Below are positions 49,646 to 59,011 of a DNA stretch of 64,000 bases, one piece after another. The translations under genes and the position numbers were made by a program. Position 1 is the stretch's first letter, and the number at the start of each line of letters is the position of its first letter. Source of the DNA: an uncultured Alphaproteobacteria bacterium (GTDB taxonomy: Bacteria > Pseudomonadota > Alphaproteobacteria > Thalassobaculales > Thalassobaculaceae); NCBI GenBank assembly GCA_937776645.1, contig CALMRI010000019.1:1-64000 (forward strand), in the 5' to 3' direction. The notes under the pieces were generated by a model. The model did not search any database. It was not told the DNA's origin and saw only the letters and a program-made list of their open reading frames with translations.

Positions 49646-50806
49646 TCAGTCCAAAATTACATGCGGCAGGAACCGCGAGCTGTCCTTGGTGATCGGCGAA
49701 TTGTCCTCGCGGATGCCCATGCCGCAAGGTTTACTGGCCACCAGCCAGGAGCCGATGACCGTATGATTACCCTCGAAGACCGGCAACGGATGCAGCGCCT
49801 GGACGATGAAGCCCTCTTCGCCGTAGGGGCCCTCGACCATGAGAGTCTCTTCGCCGGGCCGCACCATCTCGACATTGCCGCCCTCGCGGGACAAGAGCGG
49901 TTTGCGAACATAGCCGCCTTGCAGATCAGCAGCGCGGGGATCATCAGCGAAATAGGCCGGCAACAGGTTGGGATGGCCCTCGAACATCTCCCAGAGCAAT
50001 GGCAGCAAGCCCTTGTTCGACAGGATCGCGCGCCAAGCCGGCTCAATCACCGTCACGCCGCTTTTCGGCAAGGCACGGCCAAATTCATCGGCCATCACCC
50101 ATTCCCAGGGGTACAGCTTGAACAAGGTCGAAATAGTCAAGTCATCCGTGTCCGTCAGGCGGCCGGCGGCGTCGATGCCGATATCCTCCATGAACAGAAA
50201 AGCCGTTTCCAAACCGGCTTGTGCGGCGCACTCCTCGATATAATGAACGGTCCCGGCATCCTCGTCGCTGCCCTTACAAGAGGCCAGATGCAATTTCCCC
50301 GGGATGCCGAAATTACGGAACGCCTCGACCATGGTTTCGTGGATGGAATTGAACTGGTCGCAACCCGGCGGAATGATCTCCCGCTTCATCGCCTGCTCCA
50401 ACCAGACCCACTGGAAGGCCGCGCTTTCATAGAGCGAGGTCGGCGTATCGGCATTGTATTCCAACAACTTGGCCGGGCCATTGCCGTCATAGGATAGATC
50501 CAGACGGCCATATAGGTTCTTTTCTTGGTTCATCCAACTAGAACGGATGTAATCCCAAAACCCCTCGGGGATCGCCAACTTGCCCATGATCTCTTCGCTA
50601 TCAAGCGCCCGGGCGACCACCTCGAAGCACATTTTCTCGATTTCCTCGCTGGGATCCTCGATATCGTTCTCTATCTGCTGCAGACCAAAGCGATAGCAGG
50701 CGGTCTCATCCCAATAGGCAGCGCCATAGAGGGTATGAAAATTGAAGCCCAGCTCGTCCGCCTGGGTTTTCCAGTCGTCGCGCTCTTCAATCGTGATGCG
50801 TTGCAT
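49646..50806 (-). CDS. glutathionylspermidine synthase-like ATP-grasp protein (YgiC/YjfC family)
   Basis: A 386-residue GspS-type carboxylate-amine ligase that would couple a peptide or amino acid carboxyl to an amine with ATP. The N-terminus ITIEERDDWKTQADELGF, YWDETACYRF, LLEYNADTPTSLYESA and LHPLPVFEGNHTVIGSWLV are characteristic of the synthetase domain; no amidase domain is present. In enterobacteria the same family (ygiC) lies next to ygiB, as here, the ygiB-like gene being 11 bases upstream. Substrate of these short homologues is unknown. Confidence 0.9.
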   Translation of the reverse strand: MQRITIEERDDWKTQADELGFNFHTLYGAAYWDETACYRFGLQQIENDIEDPSEEIEKMCFEVVARALDSEEIMGKLAIPEGFWDYIRSSWMNQEKNLYGRLDLSYDGNGPAKLLEYNADTPTSLYESAAFQWVWLEQAMKREIIPPGCDQFNSIHETMVEAFRNFGIPGKLHLASCKGSDEDAGTVHYIEECAAQAGLETAFLFMEDIGIDAAGRLTDTDDLTISTLFKLYPWEWVMADEFGRALPKSGVTVIEPAWRAILSNKGLLPLLWEMFEGHPNLLPAYFADDPRAADLQGGYVRKPLLSREGGNVEMVRPGEETLMVEGPYGEEGFIVQALHPLPVFEGNHTVIGSWLVASKPCGMGIREDNSPITKDSSRFLPHVILD

Positions 50807-50817
50807 GAAGCAGGCGT

Positions 50818-51372
50818 TCAGCCGCCGAAGCTGCGGAACTTGCCCATCGACGCGCGGGCGCGGGCGGCAGAGCCGAAACCGCCTCGCTTAATGGTCGAGG
50901 TCTTGGTGCTCGGCGCCCGCGCAGTTTGGCCTGATACCTTGGAAATACCGGTCTTGCCCGAAACTTTCTGATTGTCGCCGGTACGGAAGTTCTTCGCGTC
51001 ATCCCTGGAGCGATAGAGCGGTTGCGTGGCGACGCCGGAACGCCCACTCATCATATTGCCCATCATGTAACCCATCATCAGCGGCATGAAGACCGAGCCG
51101 CCGCTGGTGGTTCTCTGGGGGGAGGTCTCGCATTGCTCGGCGCCGAAATCAGCCTCGCAATCGGCCGCCGAGGTGTATTTCGGCGCGACGCGAACATGTT
51201 CGGCCTGAGCCTGCTTCATATTGGCCTCGCAAGCCTGAAGATTAAACCCGTCCTGGGTAGCGCATTGCTCGACTGTCTCAAAGACCGCCACCTCCTCCGG
51301 ATTGTCACAGGCTGCCAGGGTGAGCGCAGTCGCGCTCATCAGCGCCAGAGTCAGGGTTCTCGATCGTTTCAT
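50818..51372 (-). CDS. DUF1190 (YgiB-like) putative lipoprotein
   Basis: A 184-residue protein beginning with a lipoprotein signal: positively charged MKRSRTL, a hydrophobic run and lipobox LAAC (Cys near residue 22). The mature part has Cys residues in EQCATQDGFNLQAC and DCEADFGAEQCE, the pattern of the DUF1190/YgiB family, then a hydrophobic glycine/methionine-rich segment (PLMMGYMMGNMM) and a basic, serine-rich C-terminus. ATG 51372 gives the correct signal peptide; the frame is open to 51408. Pairs with the GspS-like gene. Confidence 0.85.
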   Translation of the reverse strand: MKRSRTLTLALMSATALTLAACDNPEEVAVFETVEQCATQDGFNLQACEANMKQAQAEHVRVAPKYTSAADCEADFGAEQCETSPQRTTSGGSVFMPLMMGYMMGNMMSGRSGVATQPLYRSRDDAKNFRTGDNQKVSGKTGISKVSGQTARAPSTKTSTIKRGGFGSAARARASMGKFRSFGG

Positions 51373-51579
51373 AGCGTGACGCCTCATACGGACAAATTGA
51401 ACCGGCACCGTACGCTAAAGACGGCTCAGCCACAACGCGCCTCCGTGCACCTGTGATCATCGTTGGGTCACAGCGGGCTGATTTTCACCGCCCGGCACGA
51501 GAACGGGCTGGCCACCTGCGTCAGCTTTTGAAAAACTACAGGGTGGTATGCACTGACCACCCCGAGGGAGCCCCTGGCC

Positions 51580-52413
51580 ATGCTGACCAATAGAGAGGCC
51601 ACGCTTGACGAATTGCGTGCCCATGCGTTGCAAATCCGACGCAATGTCTGGCGTGCTTTGCATGCTGCGGGATCCGGGCATATGGGTGGATCATTATCGG
51701 CGGCGGATATTCTCGCGGCCCTGTATTTCCATCACCTCCGGCTACGTCCCAGCGAGCCTGATTGGGCGGACCGTGACCGCTTCATCCTCTCCAAAGGCCA
51801 TGCCAATGCGGCCCTCGGGGCGGTGCTGGCCCAGGCCGGGTTCATCGACGATGCGGTGCTGGACCAATTCTATGCCTATGAATCACTGTTCGGCATGCAC
51901 CCGGACATCAAGATGGCCGGTGTGGAGATGAGCACCGGCGGCCTCGGCCACGGCCTGTCTATCGGGCTCGGCGTAGCGCTGGGGGCCCGGCTGCAGAACA
52001 AGGGGTTCCGCACCATCGTCATGCTCGGCGATGGCGAACTTCAAGAAGGCTCGAACTGGGAAGCGGCAATGGCCGCATCACACCAGAAGGCCGCGAACCT
52101 GACGGCGATCCTCGACTACAACAAGGTCCAACAAAGCGGCCACGTTTCCGAAATGCTGACCTTGGAGCCGGCGCCCGACAAATGGCGGGCCTTTGGCTGG
52201 GCGGTGCGCGAGATCGATGGTCATGACATGGACCAGATCATCAGCGCCCTCGACGAGCTTCCGTATGTCGAGGATAAGCCTTCGATAATCATTGCCCACA
52301 CCGTCAAGGGCAAGGGCGTCAGCTTCGCTGAAGACACCCATCTCTGGCACAACAACATGGTCCCCGACGAGGTCTTTGAAAAAGCGATGGCCGAACTGGG
52401 AGAACCCGCATGA
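51580..52413 (+). CDS. transketolase N-terminal subunit
   Basis: A 277-residue ThDP-binding half of a split transketolase. SGHMGGSLSAADILAALYF, the ThDP/Mg motif GDGELQEGSNWEA followed by ILDYNKVQQSG, and VKGKGVSFAEDTHLWH mark the PP domain. It overlaps the C-terminal half by ATGA (52410), so the two should form one heterotetrameric enzyme. Split transketolases occur in archaea and in bacterial side-pathways, where they act as transketolase-like or 1-deoxyxylulose-like enzymes on particular substrates; a full-length housekeeping copy would be expected elsewhere. GAGGGAG upstream. Confidence 0.92.
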   Translation: MLTNREATLDELRAHALQIRRNVWRALHAAGSGHMGGSLSAADILAALYFHHLRLRPSEPDWADRDRFILSKGHANAALGAVLAQAGFIDDAVLDQFYAYESLFGMHPDIKMAGVEMSTGGLGHGLSIGLGVALGARLQNKGFRTIVMLGDGELQEGSNWEAAMAASHQKAANLTAILDYNKVQQSGHVSEMLTLEPAPDKWRAFGWAVREIDGHDMDQIISALDELPYVEDKPSIIIAHTVKGKGVSFAEDTHLWHNNMVPDEVFEKAMAELGEPA

Positions 52414-53378
52414 GCGCCGCCAGCACTAACCCCGAATGGGTCGCCAAGGTGCAGAACCAGTCGCGACTTTCCTTCGGCCTGGCGGTCACTGATATGGCGG
52501 CCCGTGATGACCGAGTGGTGGCGATCTCGGCCGACACACTGGATCTGATCGGCCTGCGCGAGATGGTGGCGGCGGCGCCGGAACGCGTGATCGAGGCTGG
52601 TATCGCCGAGCAGAACGCCATGGGCATGGCCAGCGGTCTGGCGACAACCGGCATGCGACCCTATCTGTGTGGTTATGCGCCCTTCATCACCGCGCGCTCG
52701 ATGGAGCAATTGCGCAATGACGTCGCCTACGCCAACCAGCGCGTGGTTATCGGCGCCGCGTGCTCGGGGATCGTCCTCGGGGTCTCCGGCGGCACCCATC
52801 ATGCGCTGGAGGACATCGCGCTGATGCGCAGCCTGCCGAATATGACGGTGATGGTTCCCGCCGACGCGCTGGAGGCATGGCACCTGACCCAGGCGACCGA
52901 GACTTTGGACGGACCGTCCTATGTCCGGATCGGCGGCAAGTTTGATGAGCCTGCGGTTACCGCCGTCGACGCCAGCCCGACCATCGGCAAGGCGACCACG
53001 CTTCGGCGCGGGACCGACGTCACCGTGATCGCTTGTGGATGCATGGTGGTCGAAGCCTTGGCGGCGGCGGATGAGCTAGCCAGCGAGGGCATCGGCGTCA
53101 GGGTGCTGAACATGCACACCATCAAACCATTGGACCGTGATGCGGTGCTGGCGGCAGCGGCAGAGACTCGCGGTATCGTCGCCGCTGAAGAGCATCATCT
53201 GACCGGCGGGCTGGGCGGCGCGATTGCCGAACTGGTCGCCGAGGAGCATCCCACCCGTATGCGCTTCGTTGGCATGCCCGATACCTTCGCGACCGTTGGT
53301 CCGACCCGGAAGGTACGCGAGAAATACGGCATGAGCGCTGCCAACATCGCCGTCAAATGTCGCGAACTCATGGGTTAG
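52410..53378 (+). CDS. transketolase C-terminal subunit
   Basis: A 322-residue partner of the N-terminal subunit, comprising the PYR domain (LSFGLAVTDMAARDDRV, EAGIAEQNAMGMASGLA with the conserved Glu) and the C-terminal transketolase domain (VTVIACGCMVVEALAAAD, AEEHHLTGGLGGAIAE). The start ATG overlaps the upstream stop. Followed after 14 bases by the AhpD-like gene and then a TauD-type gene, so the four likely form one transcript. Confidence 0.92.
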   Translation: MSAASTNPEWVAKVQNQSRLSFGLAVTDMAARDDRVVAISADTLDLIGLREMVAAAPERVIEAGIAEQNAMGMASGLATTGMRPYLCGYAPFITARSMEQLRNDVAYANQRVVIGAACSGIVLGVSGGTHHALEDIALMRSLPNMTVMVPADALEAWHLTQATETLDGPSYVRIGGKFDEPAVTAVDASPTIGKATTLRRGTDVTVIACGCMVVEALAAADELASEGIGVRVLNMHTIKPLDRDAVLAAAAETRGIVAAEEHHLTGGLGGAIAELVAEEHPTRMRFVGMPDTFATVGPTRKVREKYGMSAANIAVKCRELMG

Positions 53379-53392
53379 GGGAGGATAGATCG

Positions 53393-54013
53393 ATGACAGA
53401 CGCGAAACCCACCGGCTCGGCCCATATCGAGCCCGTCGCTATGGACGCCTTAGGCAAGGTCGAGGACATCATCTCCATCGCCCGCCAGGCTAGCGGTTAT
53501 GTGCCGACAAGCATGCGGATCATGGCGCACAAGCCGGACATCCTGCGTGCCTTCGGAGACCTCATCGGCGCGATCATGCGCACCGAGACCGAGCTACCGA
53601 TGGAGGCCAAATGGCTCACCGCGCATGCCGTCAGCACGGCGGCGGGCTGCATCTATTGCCAGGCCCACACGGCGGCCAATGGCGGCAAGAAAGGCCTCGC
53701 CACCGAGAAGGTTCAAGATCTGCTGAACTACCGGGCCAGTCCGCTGTTCTGCGATGCCGAGCGTGCGGTGATCGAGTTCGGTCTCGCCGCCGGGGAAGTC
53801 CCGAACGCCACGACGCGGGCGCATTTCGACGCCTTGAGAGAACATTTCACCCAGGGGCAGATCATCGAGATGGTCTCGGTGATCTCGCTGTTCGGCTGGC
53901 TCAACCGTTGGAACGATACTTTCGCCAGCGATCTGGAGGATGCTCCCAAGGCCTTCGCGGTCAAAAACCTCGCAGACCGAGGCTGGACGGTCGGCAAGCA
54001 TGCAGCGGAATAA
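53393..54013 (+). CDS. AhpD/carboxymuconolactone decarboxylase-like protein
   Basis: A 206-residue alkylhydroperoxidase-fold protein. The redox pair CIYCQAH in AAGCIYCQAHTAANGG is in the position of the AhpD CxxCxxxH motif, so a peroxidase or thiol-relay role is possible; carboxymuconolactone decarboxylases lack these Cys. GGGGAGG before ATG 53393 decides the start over the longer frame. Same strand and close spacing with the split transketolase and the dioxygenase. Confidence 0.87.
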   Translation: MTDAKPTGSAHIEPVAMDALGKVEDIISIARQASGYVPTSMRIMAHKPDILRAFGDLIGAIMRTETELPMEAKWLTAHAVSTAAGCIYCQAHTAANGGKKGLATEKVQDLLNYRASPLFCDAERAVIEFGLAAGEVPNATTRAHFDALREHFTQGQIIEMVSVISLFGWLNRWNDTFASDLEDAPKAFAVKNLADRGWTVGKHAAE

Positions 54014-54028
54014 GGGGAAGGGACCATC

Positions 54029-54880
54029 ATGACTGATTTCAAAAAAATCACCGTCGCACCACTGTCAACGGCAGTCGGCGCGGAGATCGGCGGCGTGAAT
54101 ATCGCCGAGGATTTGGACGACGCGACCATTGCTGAAATTCGCCAGGCACTGCTCCACCACCTGGTAATTTTTTTCCGCGATCAGGACATCACCGACATCG
54201 AACGCCACAAGGCCTTTACCAAGCGATTTGGCGAGCTGTTTATTCATCCGAATTTCAACTTCGGTCAAGAAAATGCCGAGATGGTATACTTGACCCGTAA
54301 GCCTGGCGACAAACGCGCCGCCGGAGAGACTTGGCATGCCGATACGACGATGATGGCGAACCCACCCATGGCCGCGATCCTGTTCGCGCTGGAGGCCCCA
54401 GAATGGGGTGGAGATACGCTTTTCGCCAATCAGTACATGGCCTACGAGACCTTGTCGGATGGCATGAAGAAAATGCTTTCGGGACTAAAGGCGGTTCACA
54501 ATGATTCCCGGGTGGCCGGCCCCGGCTTGGGATTGAACGCCCAGCGGGCCACCAAGGTGCGCGAGGATGCCGATTGGCGGATGACCGAGAGCGCCCATCC
54601 CGTTGTGCGCACGCATCCCGAGACCGGTCGCAAAGGCCTATTCCTGAATGGGATCTACGTGCACCACTTCGAGGGTCTGACGGTCGAGGAGAGCGCACCG
54701 CTGCTGAATTTTCTCTACGACCATTCCTGCCGACCAGAATTCACCTGCCGTTTCCGCTGGCGAACCGGATCGGTGGCGTTCTGGGACAACCGCTGTGTCC
54801 AGCATTTGGCAATTCATGATAATCATGAAGACGCTAGGCGCATGCAGCGCACCCAAATTCAGGGAGACGTGGTGCGCTGA
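54029..54880 (+). CDS. TauD/TfdA-family 2OG-Fe(II) dioxygenase
   Basis: A 283-residue dioxygenase that uses 2-oxoglutarate and O2 to hydroxylate, and often cleave, sulfonates, aryloxyacids or similar. The iron ligands HxD in TWHADTT and the distal His in NRCVQHLA are visible, with the Arg of RRMQRTQIQGD for 2-oxoglutarate. The N-terminus APLSTAVGAEIGGVNI is typical. ATG 54029 is 15 bases after the AhpD-like stop. A functional, complete relative contrasts with the decayed dioxygenase at 15933-16849. Confidence 0.92.
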   Translation: MTDFKKITVAPLSTAVGAEIGGVNIAEDLDDATIAEIRQALLHHLVIFFRDQDITDIERHKAFTKRFGELFIHPNFNFGQENAEMVYLTRKPGDKRAAGETWHADTTMMANPPMAAILFALEAPEWGGDTLFANQYMAYETLSDGMKKMLSGLKAVHNDSRVAGPGLGLNAQRATKVREDADWRMTESAHPVVRTHPETGRKGLFLNGIYVHHFEGLTVEESAPLLNFLYDHSCRPEFTCRFRWRTGSVAFWDNRCVQHLAIHDNHEDARRMQRTQIQGDVVR

Positions 54881-54921
54881 TCTAAAGGGGATATCCGCCG
54901 GATATGGCCAGGTTGACCCGG

Positions 54922-56004
54922 CTACCAGCGCGGCAGCACCCGCGCGTCCCGCATTTCGGAGAACCAGTAGCGCAGCGATTCCTCGTTATCGAGGCAGCCG
55001 GCAAAGCCGGCCTGACGGAGCTTGATGGTCGACACCAAAGAAGGCGGAACGGTGGTACCGTTTGGCCGGGTGGCGCGATCAAGAAACTGCCAGGAACTGC
55101 CGATCAACGTGGCAAGGCTATGCGGCAATAGATCGTATTTTCGCACCATCTCGGCCCAGAGCGGCTCCATTGCCGGCATTGTCTCGGTCAGCAATTGCGG
55201 TGCCGCGTCACCCTGTTCAACACCAAAATAATCACAAATCCAAGGCCATAGATTAGGCCAAATCAAAGCCTCGCCATTGGTGATATTGAAGGTCTGGTTC
55301 GTCGCCGCCTCATTATCGGCGGCCCATTCGATCGCGCGTGCAACAAGACGCGCATCCGTCGCTTCGGTAATAATCGGGACACCGCCGGGATAGCGGCAGG
55401 GCACGCCCTGCTCCCGGCAGATCGAGGCATAGGTCGCGACGGCGCCGACCAAATTCATCGGGCTGCCTAGCGCATGGCCAAACACCGCCTGTGGGCGCCA
55501 GATCGCATAGGTCCAGGAATTACCCTGCTGGCGCGCTTTTAAGTGATCTTCCTGGAGCCAGTAGAAGTTCTCGTGATCATGGCGCGGCCAGCGTTCCCGC
55601 GCAGGCGCCCGCATCGGCTCGACATGGATGCCATAGGCTTTGGTGCCCTGCAGGATGCTGATATGGGCGAGTCCATCGGCGACCGCCTCAACGGGTCCAA
55701 GCAGATTCTGGAACATCACCAGATTGGTTTGCATTTGCTCACCGTGCCGCCAGCCGCCAACCAGGTCCTCCATCTCGAACAGGGCCGTGTAAAGAACATG
55801 AGTGACCGTCGACAGCGCGTCGCCATGGCGCTCGACGGACGTCCGGTCCATCAGGTCAGCCGCCAGATGGGTGACACCGTCCACATCCGACGCCCGGCGC
55901 GACATCCCCAGCACCCGCCAACCCGGTAAATTCTTGAAATGCACCAAGGCCGCGCGGCCAAGCAGGCCGGTGGCGCCGACCACGAGAAGCGTCCTGTCAG
56001 TCAT
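54922..56004 (-). CDS. PRISE-like NAD(P)-dependent reductase (progesterone 5beta-reductase/iridoid synthase family)
   Basis: A 360-residue atypical SDR. LLVVGATGLLGRAAL is the Rossmann motif; the family-specific active-site lysine and tyrosine appear in GTKAYG and NFYWLQED, and FNITNGEALIWPNLWP is typical. Members reduce enone double bonds. ATG 56004 is preceded by GGAGGTGA, so it is preferred to GTG 56016, which overlaps the ligase stop. Second gene of a run after the acyl-CoA ligase. Confidence 0.87.
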   Translation of the reverse strand: MTDRTLLVVGATGLLGRAALVHFKNLPGWRVLGMSRRASDVDGVTHLAADLMDRTSVERHGDALSTVTHVLYTALFEMEDLVGGWRHGEQMQTNLVMFQNLLGPVEAVADGLAHISILQGTKAYGIHVEPMRAPARERWPRHDHENFYWLQEDHLKARQQGNSWTYAIWRPQAVFGHALGSPMNLVGAVATYASICREQGVPCRYPGGVPIITEATDARLVARAIEWAADNEAATNQTFNITNGEALIWPNLWPWICDYFGVEQGDAAPQLLTETMPAMEPLWAEMVRKYDLLPHSLATLIGSSWQFLDRATRPNGTTVPPSLVSTIKLRQAGFAGCLDNEESLRYWFSEMRDARVLPRW

Positions 56005-56012
56005 ATCGCTCT

Positions 56013-57668
56013 TCACCTCCGCCGTTTTAGCGCCCTAAGGTCAATCATTCCCGGTGCCCCCACCGGATCAACTCCAGGCTCGAAGATCCGGTGTTTCTGA
56101 ATTTTCTGCGAGCCGGTCTTCGGCAAATCATCGACGAATATCACCCAGCCCGGCGGTTTGAAATAGGCCAAACGCTCAAAGCAGTGATCGAACAATGTTT
56201 GGGCCAGAGCCGCCCCCGTCTCGGAGCCTGGCGCGGCGACAATACAGGCTAGCACCTCCTCTTCACGGGTGCTGTCCGGCACTGCCAGCACCGCTACCTG
56301 GGTTACCGCATCGTGGGTCTGGAGCACCGCCTCGACCTCGGCAGCGGCGATGTTCTCGCCAGAGCGCCGGATGATGTTCTTCTTGCGGTCAACGAAGTGC
56401 AGCATGCCATCCTCGGCCTGCCGGACGCTGTCGCCGGTATGGAACCAACCGCCGCGCCAAGCCTCCTCGGTCGCAACCTGGTCTTTCAGATACCCGGAAA
56501 ACGCGCCGAGCCGTGGGGTCGCGGCGGAGAACCGAACCACCATCTCGCCAACCTCACCCGCCGGCACGGTCTGGTCATCCTCGTCACGGACCTGGACATC
56601 AAGCCCTGGCACCGGTTTGCCCATCGCCCTAGTGCCGCGCTTCCTCGGTTCGTTGTTGGCAGCCAACACCCGGCACATCTCGGTCATGCCCCAAACCTCG
56701 ATCAACGGAAAACCGAAGCGTTCCTCGAAGACCGCATGCAGATCCGGCTCGACCCCCGCGCCGAAGCCGAAGCGAACGTTGTGCGACCGTTCCAGCGGGT
56801 CATCCGGCTGGTTCAGCAACATCGGTGCCACCACGCCGAGGTAGTGGATGACGCTGGCCTTTGTCTCGACCACATCGCGCCACCAGGACCGGGGATGGAA
56901 ACGATCGGGTTGAATTTGACAGCCTCCGATCAACATCATGCCCAAGATCGATACAATGCCGGAATTCACATGATACAGCGGCAGCGGATTGTAGACCCGC
57001 TCCACGCCTAGCCGGAAGGAGAACAAGCCATCCAGGGAGGCGTACCAGGCGCCGCACATCAATTCGTACTGATGCGAAAGAACACAACCCTTGGGCCGGC
57101 CGGTCGTCCCGGAGGTGTAGAGCAAATGCCCTTCGGTAGCCGGGCCGGGAACCCCTCCGGACGCCGGGCCGATCACCAGCGGAAAGGCGTCTTCATTTGC
57201 CTCAAAGCACCAACTGCGCACGGGTCTGGCGATCTCGGCAATGGCGGTAGCGATGGTTTCGCCATGCCGGGCCAGGTGCACGACCAATGCCGCGTCGGAA
57301 TGCTCCAGGAGATAGGCGATTTCGGCGCTGCGATAATCCGGGTTGATTGGCACACAGGAGATGCCAAGGCTGTTCAACGCCACTCGGTGCAGCACATGCT
57401 CTGGGCGATTGTCGAGAGCCAATGCGACCCGGTGACCATGGCCATAACCGGCCTCGCGATACCGTGCAACCAGGGCATCGACGGCAATCGCCGCCTCGCC
57501 ATAGGTGAACTCAATGCCGGCCTCGTGATAGCCCCTGCCCGCGGCGGACGGGACCGCAATGAATCCCCCGTCGGGATATCGATCCACGGTAGCCCGAAAG
57601 GCATCGCCGATCGTAGTGTCCATCACCCGATCGAGCCCCCGGCCGCGCGCAGAGCCACTGGGCGCCAT
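56013..57668 (-). CDS. AMP-dependent synthetase/ligase (CaiC-like)
   Basis: A 551-residue acyl-CoA ligase. YTSGTTGRPKG, EVWGMTEMC, GWFHTGD, RRSGENIAAAEVE and KTGSQKIQK (catalytic lysine) are present. The ATG at 57668 follows the amidohydrolase stop by two bases; an internal ATG at 57623 (MDTTIGDAFRATV) fits the family start better, so the true N-terminus may be 15 residues shorter. Related in motif style to the ligase at 3673-5274. Operon with the amidohydrolase and the PRISE reductase. Confidence 0.9.
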   Translation of the reverse strand: MAPSGSARGRGLDRVMDTTIGDAFRATVDRYPDGGFIAVPSAAGRGYHEAGIEFTYGEAAIAVDALVARYREAGYGHGHRVALALDNRPEHVLHRVALNSLGISCVPINPDYRSAEIAYLLEHSDAALVVHLARHGETIATAIAEIARPVRSWCFEANEDAFPLVIGPASGGVPGPATEGHLLYTSGTTGRPKGCVLSHQYELMCGAWYASLDGLFSFRLGVERVYNPLPLYHVNSGIVSILGMMLIGGCQIQPDRFHPRSWWRDVVETKASVIHYLGVVAPMLLNQPDDPLERSHNVRFGFGAGVEPDLHAVFEERFGFPLIEVWGMTEMCRVLAANNEPRKRGTRAMGKPVPGLDVQVRDEDDQTVPAGEVGEMVVRFSAATPRLGAFSGYLKDQVATEEAWRGGWFHTGDSVRQAEDGMLHFVDRKKNIIRRSGENIAAAEVEAVLQTHDAVTQVAVLAVPDSTREEEVLACIVAAPGSETGAALAQTLFDHCFERLAYFKPPGWVIFVDDLPKTGSQKIQKHRIFEPGVDPVGAPGMIDLRALKRRR

Positions 57669-57670
57669 TG

Positions 57671-59011
57671 TCAGGTCGTTCCCATGGCCTCGACAAAACG
57701 GACCGGTTGGCCGCCCGGAGCACCGAGAACCTCGTCATCCCGCATCATAATGGCGCCACGTAGCACCGTGGCAATCGGCCATCCCGTAACATTCATCCCG
57801 TCGAACGGGGTCCAGCCGCATTTACTGGCGATCCAGTCGTCGGTAATTTCCCGCTTCGCGGCGAGGTCCACGAGAACGAAATCAGCGTCATAGCCAACCG
57901 CGATCCGTCCCTTGCCGGCGATCCCAAAAATCCTCTGCGGCCCAGCCGAAGTCAGGTCGACCACCCGCTGCAGCGACAAACGCCCGGCATTCATGTGATC
58001 AAGCAGCAACGGCAGGGAGGTTTGCACCCCTGGCATGCCACTGGGGCTGGAGGGATAGGGCCGTTCCTTCTCCTCGATAGTGTGCGGCGCATGATCAGAG
58101 CCGAAGACATCGACAATGCCGTTGCGCACCGCCTCCCAGAGGCCGTCGCGATGCTGGGCGTCGCGTACCGGGGGGTTCATTTGGGCAAAGGCGCCCAGCT
58201 GCTCATAGCATTCCGGCGCCGCCATGGTCAGGTGGTTTAGGGTTACCTCGACGGTCACCAGATCTTTGTGTTTCGCCAGGATTTCCATCTCGTCGGCGGA
58301 AGAGATATGTAGAACGTGCACCCGCCGTCCCGCCTCGCGCGCCAACTTGACGATACGTTTCGTCGCCCGTACCGCTGATTCAACATCGCGCCAATCCGGG
58401 TGCGCCTCTACGCTCTCCGCCTCGGTCGCGATGTTCTGCCGCGAGATCAGCCGGTCCTCGTCCTCGGCATGGACCGAGACCCGCCTTGTCCCGTTGGCAA
58501 GCACGGCAGCGATCACCTCGTCATCCTTGGCCAACAAAGTGCCGGTGGAACTACCCATGAAGATCTTCACCCCAGCGCAACCCGGAAGTTTCTCTAACTC
58601 CGCCAATCGGTGGGCGTTCTCATGATTGCCACCCATGAAAAAGGCGTGGTCACACCAGCCGGTCGCGGCGGCCCGGTCTAGCTTGTCCTTGAGTGTCGCC
58701 TCGTCCAGGGTCAAGGGACTGGTATTCGGCATCTCAAAGATTGCCGTCACCCCGCCCTTGATCGCCGCCTTGGTGCCGTGGGCGATGTCTTCCTTGTGTT
58801 CTAAGCCGGGTTCGCGGAAATGCACCTGGGTGTCGATCACACCCGGCAGCACATGCAGCCTAGCCGCATCCAGACTATCGGCGCTCGGCGCATCGGCCAA
58901 TGCGCCGATCGCGGCTATCTTGCCCCCGGAAATACCGATATCGGCCTCGACCAGGCCGCCAGGGGTCATCACCTGACCATTTCGTATGACGAGATCAAAA
59001 GCTTCAGACAT
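57671..59011 (-). CDS. dihydroorotase/dihydropyrimidinase-type amidohydrolase
   Basis: A 446-residue cyclic-amidohydrolase with an alpha/beta barrel and two-metal site. Metal ligands: the usual HxH reads QVHFREPG (first His is Gln, as in one dihydroorotase subgroup), lysine in GVKIFMGSS, His in SVHAEDE and HVLHISS, and Asp in FGSDHAPH. Substrates of the group are dihydroorotate, hydantoins or allantoin; which applies is open. ATG 59011 is chosen because MSEAFDLVIRNGQVM is the family N-terminus; the frame is open to 59230. It is divergent to and abuts the DUF898 gene. Confidence 0.9.
   Translation of the reverse strand: MSEAFDLVIRNGQVMTPGGLVEADIGISGGKIAAIGALADAPSADSLDAARLHVLPGVIDTQVHFREPGLEHKEDIAHGTKAAIKGGVTAIFEMPNTSPLTLDEATLKDKLDRAAATGWCDHAFFMGGNHENAHRLAELEKLPGCAGVKIFMGSSTGTLLAKDDEVIAAVLANGTRRVSVHAEDEDRLISRQNIATEAESVEAHPDWRDVESAVRATKRIVKLAREAGRRVHVLHISSADEMEILAKHKDLVTVEVTLNHLTMAAPECYEQLGAFAQMNPPVRDAQHRDGLWEAVRNGIVDVFGSDHAPHTIEEKERPYPSSPSGMPGVQTSLPLLLDHMNAGRLSLQRVVDLTSAGPQRIFGIAGKGRIAVGYDADFVLVDLAAKREITDDWIASKCGWTPFDGMNVTGWPIATVLRGAIMMRDDEVLGAPGGQPVRFVEAMGTT

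Noticed and set aside
52410-53378. 1-deoxyxylulose-5-phosphate synthase C-terminal part
   Set aside because: The adjacent N-terminal half has transketolase-subunit motifs and length; the ATGA pair fits split transketolase better.
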